In this document: piece by piece, positions 49,607-58,982 of the stretch
Position numbering within the stretch: the stretch's first letter is position 1
Layout: each line of letters starts with the position of its first letter
NCBI RefSeq assembly: GCF_902506265.1
Contig: NZ_LR733556.1
Coordinates: 1,271,838-1,335,837, forward strand
DNA: 64,000 bases
DNA from: Flavobacterium sp. 9AF
GTDB lineage: Bacteria > Bacteroidota > Bacteroidia > Flavobacteriales > Flavobacteriaceae
Direction of reading: 5' to 3'
Position numbers and translations under genes: made by a program
The notes under the pieces: generated by a model
Databases searched by the model: none
Seen by the model: the letters and a program-made list of their open reading frames with translations, nothing else
Told to the model about the DNA's origin: nothing

Positions 49607-51229
49607 ATGAAAATACACCTTCTTTCATTCTTATTTGTTGTAAACTGTTTTTCTCAATCAAACATTGTCAATACAAATGAATGGCATTTTAATAGTAATT
49701 CTAATGGTATTTCATTAGAAAAATGGCATAATGAAAATACTAAAAAAACTAAAAATGAAATAATAGTAGCCACATTAGACTCTCAAATTGATTTAGCTCA
49801 TGAAGATTTACAAGGTCAACTTTGGTTTAATAAAAAGGAAATTCCAAACAATGGTATTGATGATGACAAAAATGGTTACATTGATGATTATAATGGTTGG
49901 AATTTTATAGGTAAACCTAATGGACAATACTTAAGATATGGTAATTATGAATATACTAAAATAGTACGAAAATATAATCCATATTTTGAAGGCAAAAAAG
50001 AAGTTACAACTGATTCTATTACTTTATTCAACACTTATAAGCGAGCTTTAAAACACCATACATACTATTCCGAATTTCATAAAGATTATTTAAAATCATT
50101 AGAATATACTATCTCTATTTGGCAAAAGGGTAAAGATACCTTGAAGTACTTTTTTCCAAAGGAAAATTATACTATTGCACAACTAGATAGCTTATATAAT
50201 AAATATAAGATAAATGATAAATCTTATGATAAAAGAAGAGACGATAACGACAAAGATTTAGGTGCACTAATATTTAACATAATGGCTAGTTATGAAATTG
50301 GCAAAAAAGAGTTAAATGATTTAATTGTTTCTAAAAATGAAACGGACTCAACTATTAATACAAAGTTAAATATAGCATATGATCCTAGAACTTATATTAA
50401 AGACAATCCAAATATTTTAGAGAAAGGCTATGGTAATCATATCCTTAATAACAATAAATTTCAACTTGGTCATAATACTGCTGTTACAAGTATTATTGCT
50501 GGAAACAGAAAAAATGATGTCGGTTTATTAGGATTTCATGAAAACATCAAAGTAATGCCTTTAGTAGTTTCAAATTCTGGGGATGAATACGACAAAGATA
50601 TCGCTATGGCAATCCGTTATGCTATTGATAATGGTGCAAAAGTAATTAATATGTCTATAGGCAAAGACTTTTCATTAAATCAAGATTGGGTTTCTGAGGC
50701 ACTAATTTATGCTGAGAAACATAACGTTTTAATAGTACACAGCTCAGGAAATAGCAATTTAAATGTAGATAAGAGAGCTTATTTTCCTTCTGATTATATT
50801 TTTACAGAGGAAAAAGAAATAACTACAAATTTCATCAATGTTGGATCTATTTCTAAAAGGATTGACAGTACTATGGTTTCCCCTTTTTCCAATTATGGCA
50901 AAAACAACGTAGATATATTTGCCCCTGGCGAAGAAATATATGTTGCGGCACCAAACAATACCTACAAACATGATTCTGGAACATCCTTAGCTGCACCTAT
51001 GGTTTCGGGAACAGCCGCTTTAATTTGGTTGTATTATCCTAATTTAACCGTACAAGAAGTAAAAAAAATAATTTTAGAATCGGGTGTTACAATAGATAAA
51101 ATGGTCATTAAACCAGGCACAGAAAATGAATTAGTTCATTTTTCCGAATTATGTAAATCGGGTAAAATTTTAAATACCTATAATGCTATGAAAATGGCTG
51201 AGGAAATGAGTAGAAAAAAAACGCATTAA
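49607..51229 (+). CDS. S8 (subtilisin-like) peptidase, secreted, copy 2
   Basis: The 540-residue protein has an ordinary signal peptide ('FLFVVNCFSQS') and the full triad Asp58, His289 and Ser460. It starts 2 bp after copy 1 ends. Its 5' end is nearly the same as that of copy 3 for over 100 bp, and its 3' end is nearly the same as both other copies. The middle (about residues 100-290) is strongly diverged, although 'YFFPKENYTIAQLDSLY' is kept. This mosaic points to repeated recombination with selection for variety in the insertion. Confidence 0.88.
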   Translation: MKIHLLSFLFVVNCFSQSNIVNTNEWHFNSNSNGISLEKWHNENTKKTKNEIIVATLDSQIDLAHEDLQGQLWFNKKEIPNNGIDDDKNGYIDDYNGWNFIGKPNGQYLRYGNYEYTKIVRKYNPYFEGKKEVTTDSITLFNTYKRALKHHTYYSEFHKDYLKSLEYTISIWQKGKDTLKYFFPKENYTIAQLDSLYNKYKINDKSYDKRRDDNDKDLGALIFNIMASYEIGKKELNDLIVSKNETDSTINTKLNIAYDPRTYIKDNPNILEKGYGNHILNNNKFQLGHNTAVTSIIAGNRKNDVGLLGFHENIKVMPLVVSNSGDEYDKDIAMAIRYAIDNGAKVINMSIGKDFSLNQDWVSEALIYAEKHNVLIVHSSGNSNLNVDKRAYFPSDYIFTEEKEITTNFINVGSISKRIDSTMVSPFSNYGKNNVDIFAPGEEIYVAAPNNTYKHDSGTSLAAPMVSGTAALIWLYYPNLTVQEVKKIILESGVTIDKMVIKPGTENELVHFSELCKSGKILNTYNAMKMAEEMSRKKTH

Positions 51230-51231
51230 TA

Positions 51232-52863
51232 ATGAAAATACACCTTCTTTCATTATTATTTGTTGTAAACTGTTTTTCTCAATCAAACATTGTCAATACA
51301 AATGAATGGCATTTTAATAGTAATTCTAATGGTGTTTCTTTAGAAAAATGGTATAGTGAAAATTCTAAAGAAACAAGTAACACAATCATAGTTGCCACAT
51401 TAGATACCCAAATAGATTTGGATCATGAAGATTTGAAAAATCAGATTTGGATAAATGAAAAAGAAATCCCTAATAATGGCATTGACGATGATAAAAATGG
51501 TTACATTGATGATCGTAATGGCTGGAATTTTATAGGAGTGGGTAATAATAACATACAAGCTTTTTCGAATTTTGAATTTGTACGGTTTATCAAAAAGAAT
51601 AAGGATCTTTTCCAAGGAAGAGATAGTCTTAAATATATAAATACTCCTTTATATAGAGAATATAAAAGAGCTTTAAAAAAGTATGAAAGTGAGTACAATT
51701 ATTATACAGAATATTTAAAAGCTGAAGGAATACTTATCTCTGCTTATTATCCTGCTAAAGACACTTTAAAATATTATTTCCCAAAAGAAGATTATACAAC
51801 AAGACAATTAGATAGTTTGTATCAAATACACAAAACTAACAACAAAACATTTGTAGAAAGAGTTAATAACAATGATCCTAGTAGAGAATTTCCTGATTTA
51901 ATTTTTTACATGAAAATGATTAAAAAATTAAATTTTACAATAGAACAAATGGAAAATTCAAGCAAACACAAAGATTCTATTGTAAAAAAATTATTGAATT
52001 TTGATTATGATGATAGAATAAGAATAAAAAATCATCATTTAGAAAAAGGATATGGGAATAATAGTCTTGACTCACATGAGAGACTGAAAAAACATAATAC
52101 GGAAGTTTCTAGTATTATTATTGCAAATAGAAATAATAATAAAGGTGTTAAAGGATTTCATAATAATATTCAGGTAATGCCTTTAATTATCTCACCATTT
52201 GGAGATGAACACGATGAAGATATTGCAAATGCCATTTACTATGCTGTTGATAATGGAGCTAGAGTAATAAACATGTCTTTTAGTAAGGAATTCTCATTAA
52301 ATCAAAAAATAGTAACAACTGCTTTACAATATGCTGAAGATAAAAATGTATTAGTAGTTCATACATCAGGCAACGCATCGTCTAATATTGATTTAACCAC
52401 CTTTTACCCTACAGATTTTAATTATACAAATTCAACAGAAATAGTTAATAACCTTATTACTGTTGGCTCCATCTCCAAAAGAACAGATAGTACCATGGTT
52501 TCCCCATTTTCCAATTATGGAAAAAACAACGTAGATCTTTTTGCTCCAGGGGAAGATATTTATGTAGCCATTCCAGATAATCAATATACTTATGACTCTG
52601 GAACTTCGTTAGCTGCGCCTATGGTTTCGGGTACAGCTGCTTTAATTTGGTTGTATTATCCTAATCTAACGGTACAAGAAGTAAAAAAGATAATTTTAGA
52701 ATCGGGTGTTACGATAGATAAAATGGTAGTAAAACCGGGCACAGAAAATGAATTAGTTCATTTTTCCGAATTATGTAAATCGGGTAAAATTTTAAATACT
52801 TATAATGCTATGAAAATGGCTGAGGAAATGAGTAAAAAGAAGAAAAACAAAAATATAGATTAA
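51232..52863 (+). CDS. S8 (subtilisin-like) peptidase, secreted, copy 3
   Basis: The 543-residue protein starts 2 bp after copy 2. It has a signal peptide, the triad Asp58, His288 and Ser459, and the same diverged middle with 'YYFPKEDYTTRQLDSLY'. The C-terminus differs from the others only in a lysine-rich end ('SKKKKNKNID'). It is the last protease of the operon; a short frame that looks like a remnant CHAT-domain gene follows after 34 bp. Confidence 0.88.
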   Translation: MKIHLLSLLFVVNCFSQSNIVNTNEWHFNSNSNGVSLEKWYSENSKETSNTIIVATLDTQIDLDHEDLKNQIWINEKEIPNNGIDDDKNGYIDDRNGWNFIGVGNNNIQAFSNFEFVRFIKKNKDLFQGRDSLKYINTPLYREYKRALKKYESEYNYYTEYLKAEGILISAYYPAKDTLKYYFPKEDYTTRQLDSLYQIHKTNNKTFVERVNNNDPSREFPDLIFYMKMIKKLNFTIEQMENSSKHKDSIVKKLLNFDYDDRIRIKNHHLEKGYGNNSLDSHERLKKHNTEVSSIIIANRNNNKGVKGFHNNIQVMPLIISPFGDEHDEDIANAIYYAVDNGARVINMSFSKEFSLNQKIVTTALQYAEDKNVLVVHTSGNASSNIDLTTFYPTDFNYTNSTEIVNNLITVGSISKRTDSTMVSPFSNYGKNNVDLFAPGEDIYVAIPDNQYTYDSGTSLAAPMVSGTAALIWLYYPNLTVQEVKKIILESGVTIDKMVVKPGTENELVHFSELCKSGKILNTYNAMKMAEEMSKKKKNKNID

Positions 52864-52897
52864 AGTTTATAGCGCAAAAATTAGAATACAAACAAAC

Positions 52898-53008
52898 ATG
52901 AAAAAAAACACTTTATTACTTCTACTACTTTGCTGTAGTATAAGTCACGCACAAAAATTAAGAGAATATTCCCATTATTGGGCTTCTTTTGTCCTTTTAA
53001 AAGGTTAA
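52898..53008 (+). pseudogene. Probable internal-deletion remnant of a secreted CHAT-domain protein
   Basis: A 36-residue frame joins a good signal peptide ('NTLLLLLLCCSISHAQ') directly to 'REYSHYWASFVLLKG'. The latter resembles the end of CHAT (caspase-like) domains, typically 'HPYYWAPFVLIGD'. The simplest reading is an in-frame loss of everything between. It is too short to act as an enzyme. The assignment rests on a short motif, so confidence is moderate. Confidence 0.45.
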
Positions 53009-53219
53009 TATAGATTTTATAAATTTCTTTCATTTCTTAAATCTGTGTTCCTCTTTAAAAACAATTAAAAACTTATCAGGTTAACGAAAAGAAACATCAC
53101 ATGAGAGTCTTCATACCTCAGCATGACAAAAGTAGGTTGATTTTTGAAATTACCATTGACATTGAAGTCGCTATTTACATTGAAATTTAGAATTTTTTAT
53201 TTGCAATTTAAAACCCGTT
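53009..53219. other. Spacer with ATTGACATTGA-type repeats before the dehydratase gene
   Basis: No gene is seen. 53149-53187 repeats the words ACCATTGACATTGAAGT and TTTACATTGAAATT; similar words lie at 55418-55437 and 36153-36240. A clear promoter for the dehydratase gene is not visible. Confidence 0.55.
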
Positions 53220-55403
53220 ATGAATAACTTTTCTGCCTTTACTAATTTTATTTTACGAACGCCTCTATTGCCCGTTTCTTATTATGTATCTCTTTTAGAA
53301 AACTATAGTAAAGACAATTTGTTTGCCACTTTAGATAATCTATACATTAAAAACGCAATAGCCTTAGCTTCTCCAGAATTAGTAAGCGAATTAGAGAAAT
53401 ATAAAAAGAATCCTTCTCAATATCCCGCTGATAAAGTTAAATCTTTAGAAATTGCTTTATTAAAATACCTTGCACGTATTTCTTCTCGAGCGACACCTTT
53501 TGGCTTATTTGCAGGTTGTACCACAGGTCGTTTTGATAGCAAAACCACTATTCAATTGCAATCGCAAAAAAACTACACCACGCATACGCAGTTTGACATG
53601 CTTTTTTGGACGCATTTGCTACAAGAACTGGGTAAAAAAGAAAGTGTAAGAGATGGCCTTTTGTATTTTCCTAATACGTCGCTTTACCAAGTGGGTAATT
53701 TTTATCGTTATGTGGAATACCAATTTGTAAAAAAAAGAAGAGAACACATCTTATCGGCTATTCGTAAGAATGAATTTTTAGCTATTCTTTACCGTCATGC
53801 TGTTGAAGGAAAAAGTAGAAAAGCACTAGTAGATGTCCTTATTTCTGATGAATCGGAAAGAGAAGAAGCTTTTAGTTTTATTAATGACCTCATCGATAAT
53901 CAATTTTTAATTAGTAATCTAGAAGCAACCGTTACAGGTGACAAAGAGATTGAAAGGGTACTTGCTATTTTAGCAAATGTAAATGATATTGCATCAGTAA
54001 CACAAAACATTACAGAAATCAATTTGTTATTACAACAAATGACTATTGAAAATCATTTTGAGCTGAGTAAACAAATTACTGAAAAAGTAAAAACGCTAGA
54101 AATTGATTTTGACGAAAAATATCTTTTACAAACCGATTTGTATCTTACAACCCATGAGTGTACACTTAACTATAAAGTTAAAAAACAACTCCAACAAGCC
54201 ATTGCTTTCTTAGAACGAACGCAAACAAGTTCGGTCAATCAAAATTTAGAAGCTTTTAAAAAAGCCTTTCTACACCGTTATGAAACTAAAGAAATGCCTC
54301 TTACGGTAGTTTTGGATACAGAAACAGGTATCGGCTATCTTCAACAGGTAAAAATGAATGATTCTCATGCTCTTTTGGATCAGTTTTCTATACATAAAAA
54401 AAATTCTTCAACTGCTACAGAAGAAAAATGGAGTGCATTTGATTATACTTTGGAAAACCAATTAAAAAATGCATTGGTCAACAAAGATTCCATTTTGGAA
54501 TTACATGATACCGATTTTAAATCTTTTGTTTCTAAAAACGAACCATTACCTCCTACTTTTTCTGCTATGCTTGAAATGGTAAAAATCGATGATGAGGAAA
54601 CCGTAGTTATAGAATCGTTAGGCAATTTTAGTGCAGCTAAGTTAATAGGTCGCTTTAGTAATGGACAAGCAACTATTGGCAAATTAGCGCAAGAAATTAC
54701 CGATAAGGAAGCAACATTCTCTAAAGATGTAATTTTGGCTGAAATTGCTCATATACCCGAATCGAGAACGGGTAATATTTTAAGAAGACCTGTGTTGAGA
54801 GTTTACGAAATTCCGTATTTATCAAATAGTACCCTTCCAAAAGAAAAGCAAATTGAAATTAGTGATTTGTATATTCGCATTGAAAATAATGCTGTTATTT
54901 TACGATCAAAAAAACACAATAAACAAGTAATTCCTTGTTTGTCTAATGCACATAATTATAGTAGTAATTCATTGCCTATTTATCATTTTTTATGTGATTT
55001 ACAAGGTCAACATACTCATCCTGTTTATAAATTCGATTGGGGACATCTACCCTATCATTACAATACTTTTCCGAGAGTCGTCTATAAAGGAGTTATTTTA
55101 GCGAAAGCCAAATGGTACATTTATAAAAAGGACATGGAAGGTATTTATTTTGGAACTGTTTTCACAAATTGGAAAAACCAAAACCAAATTCCAAAATATG
55201 TTACTATCGTTAGTGGTGATAATACTTTATTATTAGATCTTGAACAAGAAATTTGCTTTGAAATCATGCAAAAGACAGTAAATACAAACGGTAAAGTTAT
55301 ACTTGAAGAGTTTTTATTTACCAATGATAGTGTGGTAACAGACAAAGAGAATGCTAATTATGCCAATCAATTTATTGTGTCTTTTTATAAGGAGTTAAAA
55401 TAA
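53220..55403 (+). CDS. Lanthipeptide dehydratase, LanB N-terminal (glutamylation) protein
   Basis: The 727-residue protein corresponds to the N-terminal Lant_dehydr domain of LanB enzymes, which uses glutamyl-tRNA to glutamylate Ser/Thr of a precursor. The motif 'RISSRATPFGLFAGC' (Arg86, Arg90) matches the RxxxRxTPFG active-site region of NisB (Arg83, Arg87). Later regions ('VYEIPYLSNSTLPKEKQIEISDLYIRIENNAVILRSKKHNK', 'PRVVYKGVILAKAKW') fit the family. The C-terminal elimination domain is a separate protein, encoded next. Such split LanB enzymes are known in thiopeptide and pinensin pathways. Confidence 0.9.
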   Translation: MNNFSAFTNFILRTPLLPVSYYVSLLENYSKDNLFATLDNLYIKNAIALASPELVSELEKYKKNPSQYPADKVKSLEIALLKYLARISSRATPFGLFAGCTTGRFDSKTTIQLQSQKNYTTHTQFDMLFWTHLLQELGKKESVRDGLLYFPNTSLYQVGNFYRYVEYQFVKKRREHILSAIRKNEFLAILYRHAVEGKSRKALVDVLISDESEREEAFSFINDLIDNQFLISNLEATVTGDKEIERVLAILANVNDIASVTQNITEINLLLQQMTIENHFELSKQITEKVKTLEIDFDEKYLLQTDLYLTTHECTLNYKVKKQLQQAIAFLERTQTSSVNQNLEAFKKAFLHRYETKEMPLTVVLDTETGIGYLQQVKMNDSHALLDQFSIHKKNSSTATEEKWSAFDYTLENQLKNALVNKDSILELHDTDFKSFVSKNEPLPPTFSAMLEMVKIDDEETVVIESLGNFSAAKLIGRFSNGQATIGKLAQEITDKEATFSKDVILAEIAHIPESRTGNILRRPVLRVYEIPYLSNSTLPKEKQIEISDLYIRIENNAVILRSKKHNKQVIPCLSNAHNYSSNSLPIYHFLCDLQGQHTHPVYKFDWGHLPYHYNTFPRVVYKGVILAKAKWYIYKKDMEGIYFGTVFTNWKNQNQIPKYVTIVSGDNTLLLDLEQEICFEIMQKTVNTNGKVILEEFLFTNDSVVTDKENANYANQFIVSFYKELK

Positions 55404-55452
55404 GAGCATTGAATTTGATTATTGACATTGACATTGAAAATAAAATTAATAT
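55404..55452. repeat. Short spacer with ATTGACATTGACATTGA
   Basis: Between the two dehydratase genes, 55418-55437 repeats ATTGAC three times. It is the same word family as upstream of 53220, so the two genes are co-directional and probably cotranscribed. Confidence 0.55.
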
Positions 55453-56304
55453 ATGAATAGAGAATTTAGTTTAGGTAGTGAATGGTTGTATTACAAAATT
55501 TATTGTGGAGTAAAAACAGCCGATTTTATTTTACATGATTATTTAAAAGAAACCATCCAACAATTACTTGATGACAACTCTATTTCTAAATGGTTTTTTA
55601 TTCGTTATAACGATCCAGATGCTCATCTAAGATTACGTTTTAAAGTAGATCAAGCAGAAAAATTAGGCTCAGTCATTAGTAAATTATATGCTGTTTTTAC
55701 AGTGCTACAAAAGGAAAACCTCATCTGGAAAATTCAAACGGATACTTATTCTCGCGAATGGGAACGCTATGGCATACACTCTTATGAATTGTCGGAAAGT
55801 CTTTTTCAAGCGGATAGCGAATTAATACAAGATTATATAGGGTTAAAACCTTATTTTGAAAAAGAAAGTACTTCTCTTTTATTTAGTTTTTTGTCTATCG
55901 ATCAATTTCTAACGCTTTTTGGTTTAGACCAAAAAGAAAAATTAAAACTTTTGGATCGAATGCAACTCGCTTTTAAAAAGGAATTTCAAGCAGATAAAAC
56001 CCTAAAAAAAGAATTGGACAAACATTATCGAGAGTTAGAAAGCTTCATTATTTCCATTTTAACAGAAAATAAAAAAGAACATTTTAATCCTATTTATGAA
56101 AGTGTTTATTTAAAAAATGAAAAAATAAAAAACACGATTGTTTCTCTTAAAAAAGAGCTTGAAATTGAATTATTTTCTTTTTTAAGCAGTCACATTCACA
56201 TGATGCTCAACCGACAATTTACCTCTCGACAACGCGAATATGAATTGCTGGTCTATGATCATTTGTATCGTTATTACAAAATGTGCTGTTTTAAAAAGGA
56301 ATAA
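55453..56304 (+). CDS. SpaB_C-type dehydratase elimination protein (thiopeptide-type)
   Basis: The 283-residue protein is the SpaB_C (elimination) half of a class I dehydratase; it removes glutamate to give dehydroalanine or dehydrobutyrine. Signature stretches are 'GSEWLYYKIYCG', 'FFIRYNDPDAHLRLRFK' (Arg60, Arg62, like NisB Arg784/786), 'YSREWERYG' (Arg101, Arg105) and 'SSHIHMMLNRQF' (His247/249, like NisB His961). All key residues seem present, so the split dehydratase looks functional. It is the last gene of the lanthipeptide part; no LanC or ABC transporter follows. Confidence 0.88.
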   Translation: MNREFSLGSEWLYYKIYCGVKTADFILHDYLKETIQQLLDDNSISKWFFIRYNDPDAHLRLRFKVDQAEKLGSVISKLYAVFTVLQKENLIWKIQTDTYSREWERYGIHSYELSESLFQADSELIQDYIGLKPYFEKESTSLLFSFLSIDQFLTLFGLDQKEKLKLLDRMQLAFKKEFQADKTLKKELDKHYRELESFIISILTENKKEHFNPIYESVYLKNEKIKNTIVSLKKELEIELFSFLSSHIHMMLNRQFTSRQREYELLVYDHLYRYYKMCCFKKE

Positions 56305-56357
56305 AATGTTCTAAAAAAACAACTAAAATTTACCCATAGGGTGTACTTATTAAAAAT

Positions 56358-56419
56358 GTTGCTTTGCCTGTTTTGAATGGTAGGAAACAAGCGCATCCAA
56401 ACTTTACACTCAAAGCAAC
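56358..56419. repeat. Inverted repeat GTTGCTTTG / CAAAGCAAC
   Basis: Arms at 56358-56366 and 56411-56419 enclose 44 nt. It lies between the convergent SpaB_C-type and outer membrane protein genes. A T-rich stretch follows on the plus strand from 56440. It may be a terminator of complex shape or a small structured RNA. Confidence 0.5.
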
Positions 56420-56449
56420 GTATTGAAAATCGGCTATACTTTTACTCTT

Positions 56450-57691
56450 TTAATCAATTTTTCTTTTTCTAAACCAATTATCAGCAAAGCTTAAATTAAC
56501 AGTTAAAGAGTGAAATTGTTCTTGTACTAAAATATTAGAAACGATACCTTTTATACCATAAGAATAAGCAAAGTTGAGTACATTTTTTGAACTTCCTAAT
56601 GGCAACCCTAAACCAAGTGTGAGTCCAGTTGTAGCAATTTTGTTATTATTTATTTTTATACTTCCATCATCATAGTAATAACCTATTCTATATCGCTTAC
56701 TATTCCTAGTTATAAGACTTTCTTTTCCTGTATATTCTAATCCCAAACTAAATAGATTAGCATCTGTATAAGAACCCGTATTGTCTTTTAGATTAGTAGC
56801 ATTCCAAAAACTTCTTTTATAATCTGCAATAAAACTATAATTCTTAAAAGTATATTGTAAGCCTAAGGTTAAATCGGTAGGAAGTGTGTAGTTATCTATT
56901 CTTACATCTTCTGTGCTTTCAATATTATAATACGCTTCGCCTACAATGCGATTCACTTCTCTATCTCGGGTAGCTTTTAAATTATTGGAGATATTTACAA
57001 CCGATGCCAAACGTAAACTAGGCGTAACCTGATATTGTAGTCCTGCTCCTAGCTGTGCTCCTTTGTAAAAATTAGTATCTTCAAAAAGAAGATAATCACC
57101 ATCTAAAAAAACTGTTTCCGATTGTTTAATGGTTCCAAATAGGTATTTAAAAGTGAGTCCCATATTTAATTTTGAAGTTATTTTTCTTCCATAATTTATG
57201 GTAAACTTGTTTAAACCACCACTACCTGTTATTAAACTATAATATTGTTCTTGTGTTCCATTTATATTTTCTACTAAACCATTAAAGGTATAACCCACTT
57301 CTGTAAAAGGTTGTAAAGACACACTTAGTCCTGATTTTGAATTGAGAGGAAAAGCCATACTTAAATTGGAAAAAACCAAAGAGTAAGCTTTTCCTTGATT
57401 GGTTTTATCGCCATAATTGTTCCATTCTCCTTTTCCTCCTACATCTAAAAAAAAGGTATTTAAATGGATACTAGCTAATGAAGCTGGATTCAAGTTATTT
57501 ATTTCTTTATCACTAGACAATGCAATTCCAGCTCTACCTAATGAATTGGTAACACCTGTATTGGCATCGTTGTTATTTCCTAATCCAAAAAGCGAATATG
57601 GAGAAGAAGTAAGATTATTACTTTGGGCATATCCTTTGGTAAATAATACGAAAAAAAACAAAAGGGGTAGGATTAACTTATTCGTTATCAT
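56450..57691 (-). CDS. Outer membrane beta-barrel protein
   Basis: The 413-residue protein has a signal peptide ('LLFFFVLFTKGYAQS') and then 'SSPYSLFGLGNN', an opening common among Bacteroidota outer membrane proteins of the FadL/PorV-like type, followed by alternating strands and a hydrophobic C-terminus. It overlaps the end of the DUF4270 gene by 14 bp and is translated after it. The two are a recurrent pair in flavobacteria. The ligand is unknown. Confidence 0.8.
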   Translation of the reverse strand: MITNKLILPLLFFFVLFTKGYAQSNNLTSSPYSLFGLGNNNDANTGVTNSLGRAGIALSSDKEINNLNPASLASIHLNTFFLDVGGKGEWNNYGDKTNQGKAYSLVFSNLSMAFPLNSKSGLSVSLQPFTEVGYTFNGLVENINGTQEQYYSLITGSGGLNKFTINYGRKITSKLNMGLTFKYLFGTIKQSETVFLDGDYLLFEDTNFYKGAQLGAGLQYQVTPSLRLASVVNISNNLKATRDREVNRIVGEAYYNIESTEDVRIDNYTLPTDLTLGLQYTFKNYSFIADYKRSFWNATNLKDNTGSYTDANLFSLGLEYTGKESLITRNSKRYRIGYYYDDGSIKINNNKIATTGLTLGLGLPLGSSKNVLNFAYSYGIKGIVSNILVQEQFHSLTVNLSFADNWFRKRKID

Positions 57692-58982
57692 AGTAGAGCA
57701 GTGTCAGTTTTACTTGGGCTTTATTTCTAGAGTGATGGTTACTATTTAACAGCAATCTATTAGTGGTAATACCGTGGTTAAAGGGCATGAATATGAGTCC
57801 GTAGTTTCTATAATAATTATTAGAAAGAATATTTTGTAAAAAGGGCGCAATTGCAACTGTTAGGTAGGCTTCATTAAATTCCGGATTTTCATTTTTAATA
57901 TAAGCATTTACTTGTGCTCCATTACTATCAATTAAGCTACTAACTACTTCATTGTTTATATCTACTACAAAAACCCGAAGCGAATCTCCTACATAGAGAT
58001 TTTTATTATACAGATTTTTATCTAAAGGAATTTTTAAATCGGCTTTGTAAATATTGCCTCCTAAATTGTTCATGCTTTCTTTAAAACTAGGGAAAGTCAC
58101 TTTAGTTGTAATTCCTACTCCGGCTTGAATGTAAGTAAGATGATTTAAACTGGCTTCATCTATCTCGTTTTCTTGATTTAAAAAATCAACCGGTAAATTT
58201 GTTCCTGTTCTATCGCTCTGAATATTTGAAAAATGATTTCTGTAAGTAGAAAAATCAGAATATTCAAAATCATAACTTAGTGCATTTCCTGGATCGGAAG
58301 GATCAGAATGATAAAAACGAAGATAGGAATTTGATATATCAAAAGATATCATAGAGGCATTTTCATCTGAAGAGGGAGTTATTTTTAGTCCTTTAAACAC
58401 TTCATTTAATTCATCTTGGTTACTAATTGCCCCTGTTTTAATCTTATTAAAAATTAAAGCCCCAAAAGCAGCGTCTAAGGTTATTTTTACACTATCTTTT
58501 GCTATTCTAGGATAAAAAGTGCGTTCTCCTAATAAATTTATAGTCGGAATTTCTTGCGCATTGTAATAATTGGTTTGACCATTTCTATATTTAATTCTCT
58601 TACTAATATCATAAACTTGGATCTTTTTTTGTAAAAGCGTATCATTATAATAATATCCTGAGTATTTTAAATTCAGTACGATACTATCAAACACATAAGT
58701 ATTATCTATATAATAACTAGAGGGTACAAAATAAGCATAACCACTTGCAGTTGTTTTTCCAAAATAGGGATCTTGATATTGACCTACTAAAATTTTACTA
58801 TACAAATCGGTTGCTAAACTGTCTATTTTAAGTGTAGACATGGTAAAGGAGATAGAGTCTATTACTGTAAAATCTACTTTGCTATCGATTAATGCATTAG
58901 ATGGCGTAAAATAATCAATTTCTTCGTCTGAGCAGGAGATTAAAAAGAAGCTTACAATAAATAAGTAAAAAATGTTTTTCAT
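57678..58982 (-). CDS. DUF4270 family lipoprotein
   Basis: This 434-residue protein has a lipobox 'VSFFLISCSDEE' and 'SIVLNLKYSGYYYNDTLLQKKIQVYDIS', the DUF4270 pattern. The C-terminal 'YRNYGLIFMPFNHGITTNRLLL' also fits. The frame opens at a TTG five codons earlier; I use the ATG at 58982. Function is unknown. It is the first gene of a pair with an outer membrane barrel protein. Confidence 0.85.
   Translation of the reverse strand: MKNIFYLFIVSFFLISCSDEEIDYFTPSNALIDSKVDFTVIDSISFTMSTLKIDSLATDLYSKILVGQYQDPYFGKTTASGYAYFVPSSYYIDNTYVFDSIVLNLKYSGYYYNDTLLQKKIQVYDISKRIKYRNGQTNYYNAQEIPTINLLGERTFYPRIAKDSVKITLDAAFGALIFNKIKTGAISNQDELNEVFKGLKITPSSDENASMISFDISNSYLRFYHSDPSDPGNALSYDFEYSDFSTYRNHFSNIQSDRTGTNLPVDFLNQENEIDEASLNHLTYIQAGVGITTKVTFPSFKESMNNLGGNIYKADLKIPLDKNLYNKNLYVGDSLRVFVVDINNEVVSSLIDSNGAQVNAYIKNENPEFNEAYLTVAIAPFLQNILSNNYYRNYGLIFMPFNHGITTNRLLLNSNHHSRNKAQVKLTLLYYDNE

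Noticed and set aside
47937-52863. S8 protease triplication as part of a transposon or integron cassette array
   Set aside because: No transposase, integrase, terminal inverted repeat or target duplication is visible; tandem duplication with recombination is enough.
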